NCBI GenBank assembly: GCA_902512755.1
Contig: CABXKB010000005.1
Coordinates: 1-64,000, forward strand
Source of the DNA: an uncultured Bacteroidota bacterium
Lineage (GTDB): Bacteria; Bacteroidota; Bacteroidia; Flavobacteriales; Flavobacteriaceae
Length of the DNA stretch: 64,000 bases
Direction: 5' to 3'
The position numbers and the translations under genes are program-made. Position 1 is the stretch's first letter. Each line of letters starts with the position of its first letter. The notes beneath the pieces were generated by a model. That model did not search any database, was not told where the DNA came from, and saw nothing but the letters and a program-made list of their open reading frames with translations. Shown here one piece after another: positions 52,770 to 62,269 of this stretch.

Positions 52770-53717
52770 ATGCAACAAATTCCAAGGGCCGATTTAAATG
52801 AATTTCTTTCTGGAAATCATAAACATAGGGCTGTCTTTGTTAAAAAGATAGGAACTGCATTCCAGGAAATTGGATTTCTTGCTTTAAGAGGACATTTTTT
52901 AGACGACACACTCAAAGATCAACTCTACAAAGAAATTCATTCTTTTTTTAAGCTTTCAAACGACATTAAATCTTCCTACGAAATCAAAGGAGGAGGAGGA
53001 CAAAGAGGTTATACTGGTTTTGGAAAAGAACATGCTGCTGGAAGGTCAGTCGGAGATTTAAAAGAATTCTGGCATTTTGGACAAGATTTAAAATCTAAGC
53101 CCTATCTCAAAGGAAAGTATCTTGAAAACATATCAGTTAAAGAACTAGAAAATTTTAATAATGTTGGAAACTTAGTTTTTCTCAAACTTGAAAAAACAGC
53201 TAAATATATACTTCAAGCTTTGGCACTTTATCTAAAATTAGACAAAAACTATTTTGATAAATTTATCGATGGGGGGAATTCTATCCTTAGAGCTATTCAC
53301 TATCCTCCCATTACAGAAGCTCCAAAGGAAGCAGAGCGTGCTGCAGCGCATGGGGACATTAATCTAATCACACTATTGATAGGAGCTCAAGGAGGAGGTT
53401 TACAGGTTTTAAATCGGAAAAATAAATGGATTGATGCGGTTGCGCAACCTGATGAATTGATGATTAATATCGGTGATATGCTTTCTCGCTTGACTAACAA
53501 CCTACTTCCTTCTACTATTCATCGAGTAGTTAACCCTCCAAAAGAAACTTGGGGCAGATCACGATATTCTTTGCCGTTTTTTATGCATCCTATTCCTCAG
53601 ATGTCTCTAAACTGCATTCCGCAAGCCGTGGATAAAAATCATCCAAAAAAATATGAGGATATTCTTGCTGGAGATTTTTTACATGAGCGTTTGGTTGCTC
53701 TTGGATTGATAGAATAA
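52770..53717 (+). CDS. Isopenicillin N synthase family 2-oxoglutarate/Fe(II)-type dioxygenase
   Basis: MQQIPRADLNEFLSG start; AAAHGDINLITLLIGAQGGGLQVLNRKNKWIDA (HxD), STIHRVVNPPKETWGRSRYSLPFF (distal His, RxS). Confidence 0.93.
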   Translation: MQQIPRADLNEFLSGNHKHRAVFVKKIGTAFQEIGFLALRGHFLDDTLKDQLYKEIHSFFKLSNDIKSSYEIKGGGGQRGYTGFGKEHAAGRSVGDLKEFWHFGQDLKSKPYLKGKYLENISVKELENFNNVGNLVFLKLEKTAKYILQALALYLKLDKNYFDKFIDGGNSILRAIHYPPITEAPKEAERAAAHGDINLITLLIGAQGGGLQVLNRKNKWIDAVAQPDELMINIGDMLSRLTNNLLPSTIHRVVNPPKETWGRSRYSLPFFMHPIPQMSLNCIPQAVDKNHPKKYEDILAGDFLHERLVALGLIE

Positions 53718-53721
53718 TAAT

Positions 53722-54945
53722 TTATCTTATTTGAAGCTCTTCTAATACTGCTCTTCCTAAAGCTGCTAAAAAGGGGATTCCTATCTGATCTCCCTCATAA
53801 ATATCATCATTGAATATCATGTTTTGATTAACTAGAACAGTTGCTGTTAAAAAGAATTCAAGGTCATTTTTTTTGTCTTTTATGTAAGCTACATCTGTAA
53901 GGGTTCCGTAGGCATACCCAACTTTGTTATAAATTCTAATTTCAGGTGTCATAGCTCCTTTTTGATCTCCATAAATAAAAAATTTTCCATAACTGTCCCA
54001 ATGTTCTCCATCGTTGTAGTTTGGATTATTACTCTCCAATGTATTTCTACTCATCCAATATTGTAAAAATTTATAATCTTCATCTGTCAAATCGAATTGC
54101 TTTTCTTTAGCAAAAATTTCAGGAAACATAATTCGTTTAAGAATGCCTTGGAGATTATGTATTGAAATTCGATTTTTTTCACTAAAATCCATTGGTTCGC
54201 TAACCAATATATCAGAAATTTTATGCCCTTGTCCCTTTAAAACACCTTTCAATTGGTGGGGCCTTAAATCTAATTGAGCCTGAATGGAAGGCTGACTATA
54301 AAGAATGTTTTGATTTTCATCAAGAAAAGTATATTCCCAAGTATTAATATTGTCTGCCCCCAAAAGAAATTTATGATAAATTTGGATTTGCGAAAGTCCT
54401 CTTTTAGACAGTTCTGTATTGATATAATCTCTTCCTAAAAAGTCAAAAAGGTAGTTATATGCATCATTATCACTCACTAAAAATATTTTTTTAATCAAAT
54501 GGTTTACCGTTACTTCTCCTTTAATATTAGTTGAATCTTTTTTTAAAATCATTTCTCCCTCATTAGTGTTAATGTAAAAAGGAGTATCAGCGTTGATCTG
54601 AATGCCTTGAGATTTCAGGGTGTTTATTTTTTGTAATGCAAGAATTGCAATTGGAAGTTTTACGGTGCTAGCTGGGTAAAAATATCGATCCTCATCTAGT
54701 TGGTAAGTGTATTCTTTAAAAAACACTTTTCCGGATTGGTTTCTTTTTATTTCACTCAAAAGAATTTGAATCTCGTGTTTATCTTTATTTTTTATTGTTT
54801 TTTGAATTAGTGGATCAGGGTTTTTTAGAGCTTTATCTAAAACTGATGGGAGAGCATCACATTGGAGGAAAAGAACAAGAAAAAGAAGTGAAAAATGAAA
54901 TCTTAACATAAGGGTTTTTTTAAAATTACGCCTTTTAGATATCAT
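53722..54945 (-). CDS. Serine hydrolase of the class A beta-lactamase-like superfamily
   Basis: YPASTVKLPIA (SxxK), LVSDNDAYNYLFD (SDN), YNKVGYAYG (KxG-like). Confidence 0.85.
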   Translation of the reverse strand: MISKRRNFKKTLMLRFHFSLLFLVLFLQCDALPSVLDKALKNPDPLIQKTIKNKDKHEIQILLSEIKRNQSGKVFFKEYTYQLDEDRYFYPASTVKLPIAILALQKINTLKSQGIQINADTPFYINTNEGEMILKKDSTNIKGEVTVNHLIKKIFLVSDNDAYNYLFDFLGRDYINTELSKRGLSQIQIYHKFLLGADNINTWEYTFLDENQNILYSQPSIQAQLDLRPHQLKGVLKGQGHKISDILVSEPMDFSEKNRISIHNLQGILKRIMFPEIFAKEKQFDLTDEDYKFLQYWMSRNTLESNNPNYNDGEHWDSYGKFFIYGDQKGAMTPEIRIYNKVGYAYGTLTDVAYIKDKKNDLEFFLTATVLVNQNMIFNDDIYEGDQIGIPFLAALGRAVLEELQIR

Positions 54946-54995
54946 TTTAGTTGTATTGTATAGATCGGGGAAAAGAGAAAACCAATGGACTTTTC

Positions 54996-55835
54996 TTATA
55001 ATGCATCAAAACTAGCTATATCTTCTGCTGAGGTCAAATCCAAGATATGTTCTTTTATTCCAAAACACTTAATTTGATTGGGTTCATTTTCATTTAGTAA
55101 TTTTATTGCTTCTGGGAGCTCTTTTTCGTTTCGCTCAGGATGAATAGGACAATCTTTTAAGTATGGATAAAGCTGCTTGCCAAAAAAGCTAAAAATATTC
55201 ATACTTACACGAATCTCACCCAGATGATCCCTATATTTTTCAATAGTTTTTGAGTTTGGCTTTTCAATAATTGCTTTTAAATATCCCTGAGAATCAATAT
55301 CCAAAATAGCGAAACTAACTAAACGTTCATCAGAAAAATTAAGTGCGGAACGTGCATAGCTAATTAAGGCGTTAGGGGCTTTACGCTCTTTAAGAAGTTG
55401 TTCAAAGACATCACGAGAATACAAATTATCTCCATTGCAAATCGTAAAAGTTTGATTTTGCAATTCAGGATATTGCTTTAAAGCCTGCTCTATTGCATCT
55501 GCAGTTCCTAGGGGTTTTTCCCTGCCTTTAGGAATATATTGAATTACAAAATGAACTTGAGCGCCAGCATAAGTATTATGAGATTTTTCTTTTCCTATGT
55601 GTTTTTGAAAAGCTTCATTTTCTGAACTAGTTATTAAGTATATGTCGGAATAACCTACTGCTACAGCATTTGAAATAAGATGGAAAATTAGTGGCTTTTG
55701 TTCTCTGCCTAGAGGTATCAAGGTTTTATGAACACTTTGAGCTATTTTTTTTTCAGATTCAGACAGCTTACTTTTACCCAATGATCTTTTCATACGGGAA
55801 GAAGCTCCACCTGCCATAATGAGTAAACTATTCAT
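54996..55835 (-). CDS. Sugar nucleotidyltransferase (NTP_transferase family)
   Basis: SLLIMAGGASSRMKRS, LGTADAIEQAL, CNGDNLYS. Confidence 0.88.
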   Translation of the reverse strand: MNSLLIMAGGASSRMKRSLGKSKLSESEKKIAQSVHKTLIPLGREQKPLIFHLISNAVAVGYSDIYLITSSENEAFQKHIGKEKSHNTYAGAQVHFVIQYIPKGREKPLGTADAIEQALKQYPELQNQTFTICNGDNLYSRDVFEQLLKERKAPNALISYARSALNFSDERLVSFAILDIDSQGYLKAIIEKPNSKTIEKYRDHLGEIRVSMNIFSFFGKQLYPYLKDCPIHPERNEKELPEAIKLLNENEPNQIKCFGIKEHILDLTSAEDIASFDAL

Positions 55836-56908
55836 AAATGTGAAGTTAGTTTTATTTCATAAGCTGATTTTGCTCCTGCTTTTAAAAAAGATCTAATAAC
55901 CGAGTTACATTTTTCGGGAGCTACCATCGCAACCATACAACCCCCTCCTCCAGAGCCAATAATTTTAGCTCCTGATGCACCAGCTTTCCGAGCTTCTTTT
56001 AATTGCTTTTGCATGATTTCAGGAGTATTTTGAATTTTTTCTTGTAATATTTTTTGATGGGCATTCATCCAGGATCCTAATTTTTCTTGGTCTATTGGAC
56101 CCTTTGTTAGCATGTCTCTTGCTTTTTGTGTTAAAAGATGATTGAAAATAGTAGCATACCAATAATCCTGATATACTTCAGGGACAAGAGGCAAATACTT
56201 TTTGTAATCAGATTCATTAGCTGAGTGAATATCAAACTCTGGGACTTTTTCATACACTGCTGCTATTGCAGATTTCCCAAAAATTTTTGCGTTTTGTAAA
56301 ACACTTAGAGTTTGCTTTTTTAAACCCGACTCAGCAATGACTAAAGTTCCTAATTCAGCTTTTAAACGAACTGTTTGAGTTGTTAGAGTGTTAATGTATA
56401 AAAGTCCTTTTTGAGCAATCGTATATTGGTCCATTAAGCCCCCTGGTTGATTAAAAAAATTGACTTCTGCCTCATAAGCCCATTTTCCAATTTGCTCGTC
56501 GGAAACTTTAGCGCTTTGAGTTGCCAAAAGAAATCGAATCCACGCAACAACTAAAGCAGAGGAACTTGATAAGCCTGCGTTAATTGGAATATTTCCTGAT
56601 ATTTGGATTTTATAACCTTGATTAAATGAAAAACCAGCTTTTTTTAGAACTTCTAATGATGAAATAAAGTAATCTTCACTTTTAATTTTTATGTACTTTT
56701 TGTTGAGATCTATGTTTTTAACTTGATCAATATCAATTAATTGTATAAAATATGAATTTTGATTTGTAGGTTCTGCTTCTATTTGGATAAATCTATTTAT
56801 AGTTCCTGAAATTACAGGTAAATTTAAATAGTCCTGATGGTCTCCAAAAAAACAAATGCGTGCAGGTGCTTGAACTTTTATCACTTTTTTTGTAAAATCA
56901 TGAAACAA
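55832..56908 (-). CDS. GHMP family sugar kinase (galactokinase/mevalonate kinase-like)
   Basis: KVQAPARICFFGDHQDYLNLPVISGTI, INAGLSSSSALVVAW, ASGAKIIGSGGGGCMVAM. Confidence 0.9.
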   Translation of the reverse strand: MFHDFTKKVIKVQAPARICFFGDHQDYLNLPVISGTINRFIQIEAEPTNQNSYFIQLIDIDQVKNIDLNKKYIKIKSEDYFISSLEVLKKAGFSFNQGYKIQISGNIPINAGLSSSSALVVAWIRFLLATQSAKVSDEQIGKWAYEAEVNFFNQPGGLMDQYTIAQKGLLYINTLTTQTVRLKAELGTLVIAESGLKKQTLSVLQNAKIFGKSAIAAVYEKVPEFDIHSANESDYKKYLPLVPEVYQDYWYATIFNHLLTQKARDMLTKGPIDQEKLGSWMNAHQKILQEKIQNTPEIMQKQLKEARKAGASGAKIIGSGGGGCMVAMVAPEKCNSVIRSFLKAGAKSAYEIKLTSHL

Positions 56909-58292
56909 TAGCTAAGGGCTTTGTTTTATTCCAAAATCCTCTTGAAAAATCAGGAAATTTTTGAGGCATCCCTCCTTGGGCAACAGAGGCTTCACTTAAA
57001 GGTGCTACAGCGCTCCAAAAACAGCCCTCATATACATTTTGATCTAAAGGAATTCCTTCTCTTAAGCATTCAACCATTCTATATAGCATCATAAAATCCA
57101 TCCCACCATGTCCTCCCATTTTTTTAGACAATGCTCCCAAGCGTTTGTACATAGGATGTTCATATTGGTCATACAGAGATTCTAATTGTTCTCCTTGTGC
57201 CCAACTGTGATGATCTTTGGTTGCGCCTGAAACACCTCCTTCCAATGCTACTCTAGTTGGATATCCCGCTAATGTGCCTTTTGTTCCTTGGATAAGATTT
57301 AACCGAGAATAAGGTCGTGGACTAGTCTCGTCCCACTGAATCATTATAGTTCTCCCCAAATATGTTTTGATTATTGACGTATTTAAATCTCCACCTTGGT
57401 AATCCAAAGCATTCCATTTGTGGTCTTTTGAATAATTTTTTTCAGCATACCTTTTTCTTCCTTTGGCAGGCGAAGAGAAAGAAACTATTGAGTTAAATTG
57501 ATCTTCACCTCTTCCTAGGTTCATATATTGAGCCACGGGTCCTAGGCCGTGAGTTGGATAAAGGTTTCCATTTCGTTTAGCGTAGTGATGGGTCCTCCAT
57601 GATCCGGTTCCGCGATCTTGCTCTTCCATTTGAATACGGAGTTCGTGAATATAGGCTGCTTCAGCATGAAGTAGGTCCCCAATGATTCCTTTTCGACATA
57701 AATTAAGATATAAAAGCTCTTCTCTTCCATAATTAACATTCTCCATCATCATACAATGCTTTTGAGTCCGCTCTGAAATGTTTACAATTTCCCACATTTC
57801 TTTAAGTGTAACAGCAATTGGGACTTCAACAAATGCATGTGCTCCTTGATTCATAGCTTCAATAGCCATAGGAGCGTGATTATTCCAATTGGTCGCAATA
57901 ATCACAACATCAGGTTTTACCTCTGCCAACATTTTTTTCCATTGATTTTTATCGCCATAATATCGTGCAATATTTTGATGTCTCCGCCCGTCACTTTCAA
58001 CACAAGATGAAACCGACTTATCTACTAAGTCTTTATAGAGATCTGCTATAGCAACAATTTCTGTCCCTTGAATGGTTGCAAGTTGTTTAGCATGTCCTGA
58101 ACCGCGAGCCCCTACACCAATAATGGCTATGCGGACAGTTTGAAGTTTTGGTGCAGCAAAGTCTCCCATATAACTTCCTCCAGAGAGTGTTTTTTCATTT
58201 TCATCTGAACAAGCTAAATTAGAAGCCATATATAAGGAGGTAGTTGAAAGACCTGCTTTTTTAAGAAAATTTCGTCTGTTAAAATTTTTCAT
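56898..58292 (-). CDS. Gfo/Idh/MocA family protein, GH109-like, Tat-exported lipoprotein
   Basis: NRRNFLKKAG Tat motif + NLACS lipobox; IGVGARGSGHAKQL; GSWRTHHYAKRNGNLYPTHGLGPVAQYMNLGRG and GGHGGMDFMMLYRMVECLREGIPLDQNVYEG match GH109 hallmarks; start corrected to 58292. Confidence 0.85.
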   Translation of the reverse strand: MKNFNRRNFLKKAGLSTTSLYMASNLACSDENEKTLSGGSYMGDFAAPKLQTVRIAIIGVGARGSGHAKQLATIQGTEIVAIADLYKDLVDKSVSSCVESDGRRHQNIARYYGDKNQWKKMLAEVKPDVVIIATNWNNHAPMAIEAMNQGAHAFVEVPIAVTLKEMWEIVNISERTQKHCMMMENVNYGREELLYLNLCRKGIIGDLLHAEAAYIHELRIQMEEQDRGTGSWRTHHYAKRNGNLYPTHGLGPVAQYMNLGRGEDQFNSIVSFSSPAKGRKRYAEKNYSKDHKWNALDYQGGDLNTSIIKTYLGRTIMIQWDETSPRPYSRLNLIQGTKGTLAGYPTRVALEGGVSGATKDHHSWAQGEQLESLYDQYEHPMYKRLGALSKKMGGHGGMDFMMLYRMVECLREGIPLDQNVYEGCFWSAVAPLSEASVAQGGMPQKFPDFSRGFWNKTKPLAIVS

Positions 58293-58300
58293 TTTACTCC

Positions 58301-59251
58301 TTAATTTATAATATTCCTTTCGATCATCCACTCCTCACATATTTTGGGCCAACTCTTAAATGCGTGACCACCATCTTTAGCAAAGCCAAGACCATGTCCC
58401 CCTTTTTCCCAGATGTGTATTGACGCAGGAATATTATATTTTCTAAGTGCTAAATAATAGAGAATGCTATTTTCAGGAGGGACTGCTGAATCTTCATTTG
58501 TATGAATCAAAATTGCAGGAGGTGTATCAGATTTTACTTGCAGTTCATTTGAAAAATAATCAACAAGTTCATTCGTTGGAGTTTTCCCCAATAAGTTTTT
58601 TCTAGATCCGTAGTGGGTGTCTGGAGAGTTTTGTAATGAAACCACTGGATAGATTAAAATCGTAAAATTTGGCCTACTACTTGTTGTCCTTTCAATTTCA
58701 ATTTTAGATTGAGACAGGCCTTGATCATGATGTGTTGAAATTGTTGATGCTAAATGACCCCCAGCAGAAAAGCCTAATACTCCTATTTTTTCTGAATTAA
58801 TTCCCCATTTAGTGGAATTAATTCTAATTATTCGCATTGCTCTTTGAGCATCCATTAGTGCGACTTCACTTTTACACTGCTCTGATTCCCAGTGTGGAAG
58901 TCTATATTTTAATACAAATGCGTTAATTCCAATTTTATTCAACCACTTAGCAACATCTACACCTTCTTTATCAAACCAAAGATCATAATATCCTCCTCCA
59001 GGCATAACAAGAACAGCTGGACTGTTATCCTTTTTTATTTTTAAGGGGAAATACCATATTTCGGGGTCTGAAATTTTTTTAAATGTTCTTCCAGTCGAAT
59101 TATAGTCAACAACTGTTTCAAAGTCACTTTTACATGGAATTCCTTCTGGATAAAGTGAAATTCTTTTAGCTTCTTTATAAAAATCTTTATTTTGATTTTG
59201 AGCGTGGCTTATAAAAAAACTAAACATAGAAATTAGCAGAAAGTTTTTCAT
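58301..59251 (-). CDS. Alpha/beta hydrolase (secreted carbohydrate-esterase/BD-FAE-like)
   Basis: Signal peptide; VMPGGGYYDLWFDKEG oxyanion region, GVLGFSAGGHLAST nucleophile elbow. Confidence 0.88.
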   Translation of the reverse strand: MKNFLLISMFSFFISHAQNQNKDFYKEAKRISLYPEGIPCKSDFETVVDYNSTGRTFKKISDPEIWYFPLKIKKDNSPAVLVMPGGGYYDLWFDKEGVDVAKWLNKIGINAFVLKYRLPHWESEQCKSEVALMDAQRAMRIIRINSTKWGINSEKIGVLGFSAGGHLASTISTHHDQGLSQSKIEIERTTSSRPNFTILIYPVVSLQNSPDTHYGSRKNLLGKTPTNELVDYFSNELQVKSDTPPAILIHTNEDSAVPPENSILYYLALRKYNIPASIHIWEKGGHGLGFAKDGGHAFKSWPKICEEWMIERNIIN

Positions 59252-59445
59252 GACTTTTTATTTAATAAATAGTTTAAAAAAAAGGTTTTCATTCCACAAA
59301 TCTAAAAAACTTGATGGCAAATTGAGCCTTTTCTTTCTATCATTTATTGTTTTTTAAAATCTATAATATACACTTTTATTATCGGCTATTTCTTTAAAGT
59401 TTACATTTCTAAAGAACAAATCCCTATATTTAATTAAAAAAAATC

Positions 59446-59535
59446 ATGGGTGTAGGTGGAACTGTTCTTGGAACTATAGCTCTTTGTCTGATCATAGGAT
59501 TGCTCATTGAACTTAAGGAACGTCATATAAATTGA
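59446..59535 (+). CDS. Putative 29-aa single-TM micropeptide MGVGGTVLGTIALCLIIGLLIELKERHIN
   Basis: Complete ATG-stop ORF with hydrophobic helix + charged tail, followed 3 nt later by a second one. Confidence 0.4.
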   Translation: MGVGGTVLGTIALCLIIGLLIELKERHIN

Positions 59536-59538
59536 ATT

Positions 59539-59649
59539 ATGAGTTATTTTTTAAGGAACATTATAGTTTATGGAGCAGTAGTGATTGTGTTGTGGATGCT
59601 TTACTCCTCAATTCGTGGATTCATTAACAAGAATAAATCTGATTCTTGA
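59539..59649 (+). CDS. Putative 36-aa single-TM micropeptide MSYFLRNIIVYGAVVIVLWMLYSSIRGFINKNKSDS
   Basis: Complete ATG-stop ORF, hydrophobic helix + basic tail. Confidence 0.4.
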   Translation: MSYFLRNIIVYGAVVIVLWMLYSSIRGFINKNKSDS

Positions 59650-59777
59650 ACAAATTGACCAAAAAGATTTTTTTATTTTATTATGTGGATATTAATACTT
59701 CCAGATAAGTTTAATCTTTATTGTAAATTCAGGAAATAAAGACCTATTATTCTTAACAAATGTCTTTTATAAAAAAA

Positions 59778-60161
59778 CTATTTTGGTTCAACTCTACTTC
59801 CCTCAACATCAAACATTCCCATCATTGATCCAGATATCTCATCTCCTTCGATTGTTAATTCAAAATCAACATCATAACTTGCAATAATCGCTTCTATAGT
59901 AATTACTTCGTCCTCTACTTTGGTTCCTTCCACTTCCCACATATAATCCCCGTTTTCTGCAGCTTCTCCTCTCATGTCAAGCTTTGAAGTGTATCCTGTT
60001 TCATTCTTGTTAATTGATAATGTTAGAGGAACATCACCTATTTGGTCAACATCAAAAATAGTAATTTCATAAACTCCAGTATACGGGTCTTTAGTTACTT
60101 TTTTCTGTACACCACAGGAAAAAATAACTAGGGAAATTGATAATAATAATAGTTTTTTCAT
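59778..60161 (-). CDS. Hypothetical lipoprotein
   Basis: LVIFSCGVQKK lipobox, 127 aa beta-rich. Confidence 0.8.
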   Translation of the reverse strand: MKKLLLLSISLVIFSCGVQKKVTKDPYTGVYEITIFDVDQIGDVPLTLSINKNETGYTSKLDMRGEAAENGDYMWEVEGTKVEDEVITIEAIIASYDVDFELTIEGDEISGSMMGMFDVEGSRVEPK

Positions 60162-60177
60162 TGTTAAAAAATTTTAG

Positions 60178-60651
60178 TTATTCAGAAGAAACTTCAGCAG
60201 GAACCAAACGATCCCAAACAGTAGTAGTAGCGCTAGTCTGATCTCTCCAGGTCATTGTGTTGTCGTTATTGGAAAATGAAATCGAGTAATTTATCACATT
60301 GTTCCCTTGAGTAAATTGATAAAATCCAGTCTCTGAATCTATCACCCATGTATAAGCTGCTATTGCAGGGCTTAGACAACCTCTTGAGTTTACATCAACA
60401 AATGTATAGCGTGTTGTTACTAATTGTGCAGTTGCTGTAGCTGTGAAGTCAAGACAAGAATATTCTGGAATTAGTTCTACTAGTGAGGTTTTCAAATCAT
60501 TCCAAATTATAACAGTTTGCTCATCATCTGTGATAGAATATACTGTCCATTCACCAATCAGCTTGTCTGGTGGTATCTCTTCGGTTGCACAACCCAAGAA
60601 AGTGATTATAATAAAAACAAATAATAATTTAGTGTAGGTTATTAATTTCAT
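60178..60651 (-). CDS. Lipocalin-like lipoprotein
   Basis: FLGCATEE lipobox; LIGEWTVYSI ... WRDQTSATTTVWDRL. Confidence 0.7.
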   Translation of the reverse strand: MKLITYTKLLFVFIIITFLGCATEEIPPDKLIGEWTVYSITDDEQTVIIWNDLKTSLVELIPEYSCLDFTATATAQLVTTRYTFVDVNSRGCLSPAIAAYTWVIDSETGFYQFTQGNNVINYSISFSNNDNTMTWRDQTSATTTVWDRLVPAEVSSE

Positions 60652-60764
60652 CTTAAATTTAAATAATTCTTTAAAGTAAAGATAAAGTGATTAAATCCTC
60701 AAAGGATTTGCTCTTTTTTTAAAAATTATTATTCAATTAAAAAAGGTGTTTATATTTACAAAGT

Positions 60765-61232
60765 ATGAGGATTGCTCTTTTTTTAATGTTTTTTATATTA
60801 ATAATCACTTCTGCTTTCAGTCAAGATAAAATTATAGCAAAAGAACTAACCAAAAAAGAGATAAGATCTCTTAAACGAAAAAAAGCATTTGAAAAACAAA
60901 AAGTTCGCTATGAGAAACGCGGATTAAATGCTTGGGGTGTAAATGAAAATGCACCTAATCTTGTAATGGCAATCCGAGAGCATTTGGGGTCAGCAAGAAT
61001 TGATCCTCAAAGAGGACTTGTGATCATAAGGCAGTCAGAATCTTTTTCTAATACTCAAAACTACCCTTTATGGATTATAGATGGGCAACAATTTAATTTT
61101 CCCCCTAATAGTCTTTCGCTTCAAAACATTCGTGAGGTAAAAGTTTATGAGTCTCTTGCTGAAACAAATAAATGGGGACAGCAAGGAAGAGCTGGAGTAA
61201 TTGAAATTATAACATTGAACTTATCGAATTGA
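60765..61232 (+). CDS. Secreted protein with stand-alone TonB-plug-like domain
   Basis: Signal peptide; PLWIIDGQQFNFPPNSLSLQNIREVKVYESLAETNKWGQQGRAGVIEIIT. Confidence 0.65.
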   Translation: MRIALFLMFFILIITSAFSQDKIIAKELTKKEIRSLKRKKAFEKQKVRYEKRGLNAWGVNENAPNLVMAIREHLGSARIDPQRGLVIIRQSESFSNTQNYPLWIIDGQQFNFPPNSLSLQNIREVKVYESLAETNKWGQQGRAGVIEIITLNLSN

Positions 61233-62167
61233 AATTAAATAAATTAGAACCCTGTTTTGAATATTACTTTTTATTCATTGCTTTTATAGTTTTTTCAAAT
61301 GTCCTGAATAGTCAAGAAACCTCTTACAAAAGTTATTTGAAGGTTTTGGGAACAGTTCAAGATGGTGGATCGCCTCATATAGCATGTAAAAAAAATTGCT
61401 GTAGAGATTTAAGCCCTCAAGAAAAAACTAGAAGAAAGATTACTTCTTTTGAAATTTTTCAGCCTGAAAGTAAACAAAGTATACTTTTTGAAGCAACACC
61501 AGATATTGTTTCCCAATGGGCAGCTCTAAGTTTTCCAATAAAAGGAATATTTATCACACATGCACACATGGGTCATTATTCAGGTTTGCTTCATTTAGGC
61601 CGTGAGGCTCTTGGTTCAAAAAATATTCCTGTGTTTACAATGCCAAAAATGCGTTCCTTTATAGAGAATAATGCGCCTTGGAGCCAACTGGTCAACTTAA
61701 AAAATATTCAGCTCCATACACTAAAAAATAAGAAACCTATAGAACCATTAAAAAATTTAATAGTAACTCCGATTTCTGTGCCTCATCGCGATGAATTTTC
61801 AGAAACAGTAGGATATAAGATTAAAGGCCCAAATAAAACGGTCTTATTCGTCCCCGATATTGATAAATGGTCGCTTTGGGAAGAAGACCTTATTACTCTT
61901 TTAAAAGAAGTAGATTTCGCTTTTATTGATGCAACTTTTTTTAGCCGTAAAGAGATCAACTATAGGTCCTTATCTGAAATCCCACATCCCTTGGTTACAG
62001 AAACTATAACTTATTTGAAAAATGAAAATATTAGTTTGAAAAATAAAATTTATTTTATCCACATGAACCACACCAACCCTTTACTTGACAAAAATAGTGA
62101 AGCATCATATTTTATTCTTAAAGAGGGTTTTCATATTGCCCAAATAGGTTATCAGTTTGAACTTTAA
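61229..62167 (+). CDS. PqqB-like MBL-fold metallohydrolase, exported
   Basis: LGTVQDGGSPHIACKKNCCRD, THAHMGHYSGLLHLGREALG; N-terminal hydrophobic signal; TTG start. Confidence 0.8.
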   Translation: MKLNKLEPCFEYYFLFIAFIVFSNVLNSQETSYKSYLKVLGTVQDGGSPHIACKKNCCRDLSPQEKTRRKITSFEIFQPESKQSILFEATPDIVSQWAALSFPIKGIFITHAHMGHYSGLLHLGREALGSKNIPVFTMPKMRSFIENNAPWSQLVNLKNIQLHTLKNKKPIEPLKNLIVTPISVPHRDEFSETVGYKIKGPNKTVLFVPDIDKWSLWEEDLITLLKEVDFAFIDATFFSRKEINYRSLSEIPHPLVTETITYLKNENISLKNKIYFIHMNHTNPLLDKNSEASYFILKEGFHIAQIGYQFEL

Positions 62168-62269
62168 AAATAGGGGTTTATTTTTTTGGTTAGTATTTTA
62201 GATATTAAGATCATGAGCTTTTAATTTTATTTTTTTAACTTTCATTAAAGACAACTATTAAGTGAAAAT

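Noticed and set aside
52770-53717. Beta-lactam biosynthesis by the IPNS-like gene
   Set aside because: IPNS-family oxygenases are widespread and no ACV synthetase or other cluster genes are present
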